Below, piece by piece: positions 56,063 to 64,000 of a stretch of DNA of 64,000 nucleotides. A program made the position numbers and the translations under genes. This DNA comes from Marthasterias glacialis (lineage: Eukaryota > Echinodermata > Asteroidea > Forcipulatida > Asteriidae), in contig OU452240.1 of assembly GCA_911728455.2 (NCBI GenBank), forward strand, positions 8,761,352 to 8,825,351, written 5' to 3'. The notes beneath the pieces are model-generated. The model was not told the origin of the DNA and did no database searches. It saw only the letters and a program-made list of their open reading frames with translations. How positions within the stretch are numbered: the first letter of the stretch is position 1; each line of letters opens with the position of its first letter.

Positions 56063-57090
56063 TATTCAACAATTATGTCAGTAACAGTATGATTTATGAA
56101 GAAACCTTAGAAATTCACATGCAAATCCTTGAAACAACCGTCAGTTAGATACTACGTGTAATTTGACTAACGTACAAAGACAAAGTCGCTGAATACATGT
56201 ACATGTATAATGGTACATGTACGCCTTTGTTTCCAGTATTTGTTTGGAATTCAAAGGAGGATATAGTTTCAATAAAACAAGGAAGTACAGACTTGCAACC
56301 AAAAGCAAAACCTCCATCCAATGTGTATACATGTACCTGCACGTACACACACGTCAGTAAACCTTGCCACAAACTGCTAGCTAGAATAACATTGTGTACA
56401 AGTAGAATATTAATCTCAACAATACACACTTGATACTTTATTGTTATTCAATTGTTACAAAACTTTTGAATGAGCTCAACTGGCAAATCACATACAGGGA
56501 TCAGTTGTCAAGGTCACTTTGCCAAATTGTTGCAAGTGTACATAAAGAAGGTACACTGTGCCTGAATAACAGTAATAGATCTGAATAATACTACACTTTT
56601 CTTTGCAAAAAGTTGTGTACTTGTACACTAACTTGAAGAAAAGTCTTCATTAAAAAAAATAAAGTTGTTGACACAGACAAAATCTACAATACTCCCAATA
56701 ACAATTGCCATAGTGTTGGCAGCGTATATTTAAAAATTTACATGAATTTACATACATGTACTGTATAAAATGCATGTCATTTTCTGAATCTGATGGAAAT
56801 AAAACAAACACTACTTGTGCATTGAACAAGTCAAGGCAGTACTACTGTAGCCCTGAGAGGTCAACTTACTGTAACCAGACATATTGACAGGCAAATGTTA
56901 ACTTGACCAAACAAATAATAAGTGACCTTCTGATCACAGTGAAGTCACTTGTGAACATCGCCAGGAGGAAAGGCTTTGTATTAAACATTTAATTACAGGT
57001 AATCAACAATGTAATTTTAAATAACAAAGTCTCCATTTAGGCATTTAACATTTACAATTCCAACTCTGTAACCCCTGTGTGCACACACTA
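56063..57090. other. Region upstream of the TP53I11 start codon
   Basis: Must include the 5' UTR and probably the promoter. I see no CpG-rich stretch or clear TATA-initiator pair that would fix the start site. Confidence 0.4.
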
Positions 57091-57532
57091 TTAACCCTAA
57101 CCTTCCTAAGTCCTCAATAATCCTCCTGAGGATTTGGAGGATTTTGGTTGATTGAGGCACATTCGAAAATCACCAGTTGGAGGATTATGAAGGATTGAGG
57201 AAGGATTGAGGAAGGTCAACATTTGATACATGGAGGATTGTGGAGGATTAAGGAAGCATCCTTCAATGAGATTCTGGAGGATTGTGGTGGATTTAGGGCA
57301 TAATGAAAATTTACTGTGGATGGCTCTGGAGGACTCTGGAGGATTTCGGAGGACAATGAATAATCAGGGAAATTTATTCCTGTATGTATAATGGTATGCT
57401 GGGTACATGTGCTTTGTCTTACAAATTGTACATTGCTATATACAAAGGATTCTTTGTGCACAAACTCATACTGGAGGATTTTGAAGGATTGAGGAAGGTC
57501 CTAAGTAATTAAAGCTAGGGAGTTAGGGTTAA
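57091..57532. mobile_element. TTAA-flanked element rich in GGAGGATT
   Basis: TTAACCCTAAC at the left and GTTAGGGTTAA at the right, so TTAA target plus CCCTAAC ends as in piggyBac-type elements. Subterminal inverted matches (ccttcctaagtcc / ggtcctaagt). GGAGGAtt/ct words occur more than ten times inside. No coding capacity. Confidence 0.6.
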
Positions 57533-59663
57533 TAACTCAGTTCAGGTCCACACTGAATGCATAGAAACCCTGATCAAGTCAAATAAATTTAGTGATCATG
57601 TTTATAAATGACAGTGAACAATGTAGGTATGTTTAGACTGTATGTAAGTTTCCTACAATGAACATACTTTTTCAAGTGTATCAAATTTAGGCCTGTGAAT
57701 GGTTTATCAATCGAGCAGCATTTGCTATCAATACCCTGATGTATAGTCTGATATGGATATATAGGCCAAAGGCTCATGTGGGAATCATCCCATGATATTC
57801 ACATCATTTTTGTAAATTTCTGCTGTTTCCCATGGCATCACTGACACATGGCAGGACTCTGTACATATGTAGAGCAGTGAATTTATCATATACGATCATA
57901 CAGTATCACCATCAAGCAAATTCTCATTGAATATTCAAGCTCTGTGACATGTAGAACCCACTCATCTCTAATAATACTGACCCACTAAATATGTGTTACC
58001 CTGTGTCTAACCCTTACATCAATCCATTATCATTTTGACTTTTCTGTTCAAAGTTCATGTACAAACATCTTACAACCCTGTGTTTAATTTTATCATTTTG
58101 AAGTTGACATGAAAGATTGTAACATCTGTCCATTAAAATGAGTTTTGTTCATTCTGTACTGCAAATAAAGGTTACGATAAATACGATAAAGTGGCCACAT
58201 ACATGTACATGAATGTTGTATGTGATGTAAACACTGTGAGTAGTCTTGTTTGTCTGCGAGAGACATTTGCAGTTGTCGAATAAAGGATAATTGTTTATTA
58301 CTGTTATTGCACACTTGTCACATTATGCACCATTATCATTTTTCTTTTTCTCGGCCACACTTCTTTGCTATGATTGTGTCCCATCATTCATTGAATTTAT
58401 GTCCTCACATTATCACAATTACCATTTGTTTTTAAGGGAATTTATGAGGTAATTAGGTGTTCAGAGCAACGCTCGGACCACTTTTTTTTCCCCTTAACAT
58501 AGTATCTGTGTATAAAATGACAAGTGACATCAGGTCATTCCATTATTTGAAAGATGATGTCATCATATCCAAAGCGCCCTCTGGTGTAAGTTTAACAAAT
58601 TTATATTTTGCAGAAAACTTGTAGCAAGCTGTGAAGAGTTAAACTTCTCTGCTAACATAAAAAAATGTAGCAATGACATAATAAAATGTAATGATGACAT
58701 CATTAGGTGTCAAGTAACAACGGGGGTTTTGGGTTCGAATCCCACCCCAGGAAAAATGCCTCATTTTTGTTCACAGGACTTAGGGAAAGTACCGAGTATA
58801 CAGTGCTTAACACACATCGGTGTATGGGTAAAAAATACAAATACATGTAATATACATTTTACTTGTTAAGACTATAATGTTTACCTGCTTTTCATAAAAC
58901 CTGAATACCTAGTGTCTGTATTCTACATTTCTAGCGTGGATGTGTTTTTTAATAAGGATAACAAGGTAAATTTATGTGCTTTAAAATAGTTCATGATGTG
59001 TGTTTGCCCATACAAGCAATGTACACCATTTTCGACTTGTTCTCAATCATGATAACGTTCTCAAACATAAAAAGTGAAGTAAAATGTCCTAGAAAAATGC
59101 CCAAATCACACCTTGAGGTCCCCTGAGGTTTCTACTCACAAACTTGCCACCCCCATCAATTCCCCTTTCACTGGTAATACATACGCTGTTACAAGTTTTA
59201 TAGTACTGTCTCTTTCACTTTCGCTTATTGTTAAGCTAAACAAAAATTACTTCCTTTTCAATAAAATAGTTTGATAAACATTCTGAACCTCTAAAAATTA
59301 AATTAAATGAAAATGCAATTACATAAACCAAACTGCACTGGTACAACAAGTTGTACATAGATCAACTTAACACAATCAACGAACCCACTCTGTATAAATT
59401 CTTAAAGGCAAATTACAAACTACACATAATATTTTACACTGTAAGCATGGTAGGAAGATTGAAATTGTGCAATGCAAATTGGCACAACACTATGGTTCAT
59501 CATCCTTCCATTAACAATTTTTGTTGAACTCTGCATATAAATTCATGTCAAAAAACAATTAGACGGTGATCCAAGCTTGCTGGATGTAGCATTTACATGA
59601 CATGCAAGCCTCCATATTAAATCACCAACTTCTGTAATAAGTGGGTCTTTGGAATACACTTAC
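57533..59663. other. Intergenic, only a SINE fragment seen
   Basis: AT-rich; no convincing exon, element end or RNA gene apart from the SINE fragment at 58720. Confidence 0.5.
58720..58850 (+). repeat. SINE fragment
   Basis: gggttcgaatcccaccccagg is a B-box/T-arm sequence; the A box is not recognisable. The tail cggtgtatgggtaaaaaatac resembles cggtgtatgggttaaaaacac at 4444. Confidence 0.45.
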
Positions 59664-59961
59664 ATGCACTTGCCTGTCTCCTTGATTTCATATGAAACGT
59701 TGATCTCCTTAGAATAATGTGGAACAACATTAGGGCTAGCATCTTTCAACATGGTGTTGCGGTATGTTCCTGCTATGATCTGAACACTTGATCAGCTTGA
59801 CATATGAAAACACTTGAGTTTAAACCACTACAGTTTACACAGGTTTACTACAGGTACAACAGTTGACTGTCAAGTGCATCAAGGTGTGGCTAACCTTCAT
59901 CAAGAGATGTGATAATGCTGGGAATACTGCTGGCTTGTACTTCACTACATATTCCAATACT
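59664..59961 (-). CDS. Two putative exons of an unidentified gene
   Basis: Exon at 59961-59895 encodes SIGICSEVQASSIPSIITSL then DE. Exon at 59772-59664 encodes AGTYRNTMLKDASPNVV, then PHYSKEINVSYEIKETGKC. The phase-1 donor (gaag/gttagc) fits the acceptor catag; the second exon ends at a consensus donor gtaagtg. The peptide looks protein-like (no low complexity, conserved-looking aromatic/Pro positions), but I do not recognise the family. Further exons were not found, so it may be part of a gene extending either way or a decayed copy. Confidence 0.35.
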
Positions 59962-60235
59962 CTGGGTTAAACACATAAACATACCCTGTATTGAGTAAAT
60001 ATTTTAGTCTCTTTTAAATATAAACAGTTTTGATTATTGTTGGAAGGCTACAATTCATCAGTCCTTTCACTTTGACAATTCATAATAATCGCTGAATTTT
60101 AAAATAGCCATGTCGCCAAAGAATAGTTTTTTTAGATAACACTTTTAAAATAGTTTACATATTCACTTCAAATTTCGTTTTTGTAGATTGAGAAATATCA
60201 GTTCGCCCAGGAGAAACCATTTTCACATCATGGCA

Positions 60236-60490
60236 AGAAGGTCAACAATTTGTTGTAGTCCCGCAGTGCCAGTCACACGACCCTGATTGTTTAAGTTTTT
60301 GTGGTTTGCGAAGCAGCAAGCATGTATTTTCTGTGCTTTATTATATGACATAAGAAGATATTTGTTGTTAGGCTAGTGAATGTTTTTCACATTCATGTCA
60401 ACTATTTAAAGGTCCCAAACTGCCAGCGATTGTTTCTTGACAGGGTTAACTGTGCAGGGGGCACTGTATTGTAAATCACATACATGTACA
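60236..60490. repeat. Dispersed repeat, copy 2 (partner at 50560-50850)
   Basis: Shares ggctagtgaatgtttttcac, aaaggtcccaaactgcc and gcactgtattgtaaatcac with copy 1. It ends close to the 32-bp minisatellite. Confidence 0.55.
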
Positions 60491-60556
60491 TTTATTGTTG
60501 ATCAAATCTATAAGCTTATATAAAACTGGTATTGTGCGATTACATGTATCCGTCTC

Positions 60557-60994
60557 AATACTGTGCAATTATCTTGTCTCAGTGCTTTGGTACTGTGCAT
60601 TTATCTTGTCTCAATGCTTTGGTACTGTGCAATTATCTTGTCTCAGTGCTTTTGGTACTGTGCAATTATCTTGTCTCAATGCTTTGGTACTGTGCAATTA
60701 TCTTGTCTCAATGCTTTGGTACTGTGCAATTATCTTGTCTCAATGCTTTGGTACTGTGCAATTATCTTGTCTCAATGCTTTGGTACTGTGCAATTATCTT
60801 GTCTCAATGCTTTGGTACTGTGCAATTATCTTGTCTTAATGCTTTGGTACTGTGCAATTATCTTGTCTCAATGCTTTGGTACTGTGCAATTATCTTGTCT
60901 CTGCTTTGGTACTGTGCAATTATCTTGTCTCAATGCTTTGGTACTGTGCAATTATCTTGTCTCAATGCTTTGGTACTGAGCTATTATATTGTCT
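60557..60994 (+). repeat. Minisatellite, about 13.5 x 32 bp
   Basis: Unit gcaattatcttgtctcaatg plus ctttggtactgt. Middle units are identical; edge units carry substitutions and a 1-base insertion (tgcttttggt). Because 32 is not a multiple of 3 and the unit lacks stops, all three + frames stay open and give overlapping 67-155 residue ORFs. These are repeat artefacts rather than genes. Confidence 0.93.
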
Positions 60995-62643
60995 CGTAAT
61001 ATTTTCTGAAAAATATGTTGAAATGGCCTCATTTACAATGCCTGACTACGTATGAATTATTTCAATATCTAATGCACTATATTAGTGTACCAAACCATGT
61101 ACAAAACATGAAACTGTGTATGAGAGCTTTATTATTGCAATAATCCATGTAGTTTGATTGTTCACATGATATAAATGTTTTCGAAAACCTATATTTGTAT
61201 ACATACATGTGTATGTGTACCACTCATATTGCAAAATCGAGTGGACAAACCATCCGCATGGATGCACAAGTGGCATTTCACATGGTCAGGTACTCTGTTT
61301 TTATCAAATGAATTGTTCTTTATCAAATCTATGTGAGAGAAAATAAAGTATAGGCCCTATGAAATGAAGAGAAACAAAACCTGTTTTCTTTCATATAAAT
61401 GTCTTTATGCTGGATATTAAATGAACATGTATGTTGAACCAAGGACAGCCAGGTTTAAGGCTGCGCGCAGTCGATTTGGGTCTGATGCCACACACCAAGA
61501 TTTTGCAGTGATGTACAAAAAAGTGGCTTGAATTGCATTGGTATTGAATATTTGGCTGAAAATTCACCACAGAAAAGACCGAGTATCAGAATGTGCAATC
61601 CAGAACAGTTCTTCCACAGTTCACTAACCGTTAATTTCTGACAGTACAGATAAACAAAGTTTAAGGTAAGCTGCTACATATATGTGATTTTGGACTGGGA
61701 ACATAAAAAAAAACACATGAATTCCCATGTTCCGTACTTTAAGAATCAAAGGTGACACATTTTGATGAACCTTTTCATATCCTCCACTCCACAGTATAGT
61801 GAGCCAGGCATACCAATCTTATCTACATGTACATGTACATGTAAGTCCAAACATGTTGATGTTGACTTATCATTGAGTGGAGGATAGAGGAGGATTTAAG
61901 AGGTTCTGTAGCCCAAGACATCAGTGGATGTAGGGTTGTACATGTTGTACATGTAGGCCTACACACAACAATGTGTATGAGTTGTCACATATTATGCCAT
62001 GCTCCCAAGATTAAAAATGACAATGGTAGGCCTATTTATATTGTAAGATTTGGGATGGTCAGATGGTACACATTAGAAAGGATATTCAGAAGAGCATTCA
62101 TTCAAAAAATCTACACAAGCATGCATTATATGTACGAGCAGTAACCCCAAATTTTTGTTATAAAGCCTTTTGTAAGTGTTTTTAATGTTTATTCAAATTT
62201 CAAATGATTGAAAAGGACCATTTCTGCAGACACAGCCAATGGGAAATGCATCAGGCAAAGCTACATGTAGAGGTTGATTTTTCAACATTTTCCCCCATAA
62301 ATCATTCAATTTTGTACTGATGTGGATAAAATTTGATAAACTTACAAATGTTTAGGTGTAGAATAATATGGTAGTGTTTATATTTATGTCTCAAATAGCA
62401 AGTTTGTGTTTGCATCTATTTAAGTAAGCCATGACCCTAATTTATAAGGTTGGTGCTGAATTGCAAAATCATTGTCATGCGTGTGGAATAGGGAAACATG
62501 CCTTGAGGACCCCCTGGCATGTTTTAATCTGGATTAATAGGGATTAAGGTAAACTATACCATGAGAAGGAATATTGGAGGCCATTTTTAGTTAATTTGCA
62601 TAAATTAATTATGCACTGGTGTCATGTTTCGCATTTTATAGTG
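60995..62643. other. Intergenic, nothing identified
   Basis: AT-rich with frequent acatgtacatgt words (for example 61825-61842). No gene or element end seen. Confidence 0.5.
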
Positions 62644-62706
62644 TATACAGTGTAGGCCCAAATAATGATGACTTAAAGTCATCATTATTTGGGCCTACAC
62701 TGTATA
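62644..62706. repeat. Perfect palindrome, 31-bp arms, 1-bp centre
   Basis: 62644-62674 and 62676-62706 are exact complements around a single A at 62675. It starts tatacagtgtaggccc. No coding role. Confidence 0.97.
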
Positions 62707-62844
62707 ATCCCAAATTCTCCAAAATCAGACAACTTCCTACAACAGATAATTGCAGGATTTGAGAGGGTAAGAGTTTTTAAGAAAAACTGGAAAACGATTC
62801 CAAAAGAGTCTTTTGACACTAATGTAATGGCATGGCAGAGAGTT

Positions 62845-64000
62845 TTAGATTAGATTAGATTAAGTTAGATTAGATTCATAGATATTGTACACATTTTAAA
62901 AACATAGAAACTCCACCGGGAATGGTCACATAACACACAATAATAACTACAATACGTAATGGTATACACAAAAACAGAAATTATAAAAAGATAAAAGTTC
63001 ACACCATCAAAATACAGAAAAAAGGAACTGCAAGCAAGGTAAAAATGAACTGGCAGAGTGAATGCCAAGACAACCTGGGAAAACTCGTAATGGGGGAGAG
63101 GCCAGAAACAGTTTAGAAGTTAATGCCCCTCTGGGCAGTAGCATTAACCATATAAATGGCATTGGGAATAAAGGATTCTCTGGAGAGGCTATGAGAGGTA
63201 CGTGGAACACGAAGACGTAAGCCAGATTTATGAATAAAAAGCATTTATGCAGTGGGTGTGAGGGTGTGAGGGGTCACCCATTATTTAATGAACTTTTAGC
63301 AGAACCCTTTTATCGTAAAGAAAACTTATCAAAGAAAGATCTTTATGAATTATATGCTGAGCAATCTTCCTAGGTCTTCCCAGCTTGTGAACATTTTCCT
63401 TAGACAAATCCCCCAAATTACAGATAAAACTAAAAATAAAAATGCTTTAAATCACAGACTGATACAAAAGAGCCAAGATATGGATCGATGTGAAACTCTT
63501 TAAGTTTCCTTTAAAAAGAAAGCCATTGGTTAGCTTCACCATGCCTTATTTGAGAGTTGTTACTCCATTTTTGCCTGTCTATGACCATGCCCTGCTGAGT
63601 GGGGTGATCATGCATAACTCATGGTTCTCAACAGCACTGACATATTCAAGACAGTAATCATTGATTAAGTAGCCGCTGATTACCACATTATCTGCATATT
63701 TGATATTTGCTCCATTTAGAGCTCAAAATATCAAAATCACAAGTGTATGTTGCAAACAGAGCAGAAGAAATAACACACCCTGGTGCACCTAGACTTTATG
63801 ACCTGGAAGAAGAGGCCAAACTATTGCACATTACCCTTTGTGGTCTATTGGTAAGAAAAGTATGAATGACCAATGCAAGCCGAGGAGTAACATTCAATTT
63901 CAGTAATTTATCTATTAAAATGTGTGGTACAATGGCATTAAAAGCACTAGAAAAGTCAATAAAAACAGATCAGGTTGCACTTGATGATACAGCCATTTTA
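62845..64000 (-). pseudogene. Decayed non-LTR retrotransposon (LINE) reverse transcriptase, CR1/L2-like
   Basis: The minus strand reads, with stops and frame breaks: IDFSSAFNAIVPHILIDKLL, then LTNRPQRV, then GAPGCVIS (Gln lost from the usual GAPQGCVLS), then KLKEFHIDPYL, then SHPLHKCF and NPLFPMPFIWL. These are in the right order for the RT and C-terminal part of CR1/L2-type LINEs. A simple (aatct)n tail at 62878-62845 marks the 3' end. It continues past the right edge of the window. Confidence 0.75.

Noticed and set aside
57091..57102. Interstitial telomere repeat
   Set aside because: Only one CCCTAAC unit at each end, in inverted orientation with TTAA; better explained as transposon ends.
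60495..61055. Overlapping ORFs of 67-155 residues
   Set aside because: They are the same 32-bp repeat read in three frames.
62644..62706. microRNA precursor
   Set aside because: A one-base loop and fully perfect arms do not fit a pre-miRNA; a DNA palindrome is simpler.

Overview
The window looks like genomic DNA of an invertebrate animal, probably marine. Genes are split into short exons with GT-AG junctions, noncoding DNA is AT-rich and full of tacatgta words, and small transposons are dense. I cannot fix the phylum from sequence alone. Two conserved protein genes were reconstructed by joining exons with matching phases.

Bases 1-32124 (+ strand) hold the 3' part of an LRRIQ1-like gene (leucine-rich repeats, then IQ motifs). 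I place 20 exons; the 5' end lies outside the window. Its introns carry several small DNA transposons, among them a perfect TTAA/CCCT (piggyBac-type) element at 27086-28019. They also carry a complete 7.66-kb Ty3/Gypsy retrotransposon at 17920-25576. That element has 1081-bp LTRs indistinguishable by eye, a 4-bp target duplication, a tRNA-Leu primer site, intact gag and pol, and a -1 frameshift signal just ahead of a TAATG stop/start overlap.

Bases 32321-35680 are a minisatellite of exactly 96 x 35 bp. The units differ at only two positions, and one 12-unit block is tandemly duplicated. It starts about 200 bp after the LRRIQ1 stop codon, and the first AATAAA I see after that stop lies beyond the array.

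Bases 35681-42636 lie between the two convergent genes. They contain a tRNA-derived SINE, a 4 x 26 bp repeat, a 300-bp inverted-repeat element and one copy of a dispersed repeat family (family 1) seen five times in the window.

Bases 42637-56062 (- strand) hold a complete six-exon gene for a 212-residue multi-pass membrane protein of the TP53I11 (p53-inducible protein 11) family. Its introns hold a foldback element, a SINE with a 253-bp element nested inside it (8-bp target duplication), another family 1 copy and a 1.65-kb Tc1-type element.

Bases 56063-64000 are mostly intergenic. They hold a GGAGGATT-rich TTAA element, two phase-compatible exons of an unidentified - strand gene, a 32-bp minisatellite open in all three + frames, a perfect 31-bp-arm palindrome and a decayed LINE reverse transcriptase running off the right edge.

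The two host genes share no evident pathway; they are convergent neighbours.
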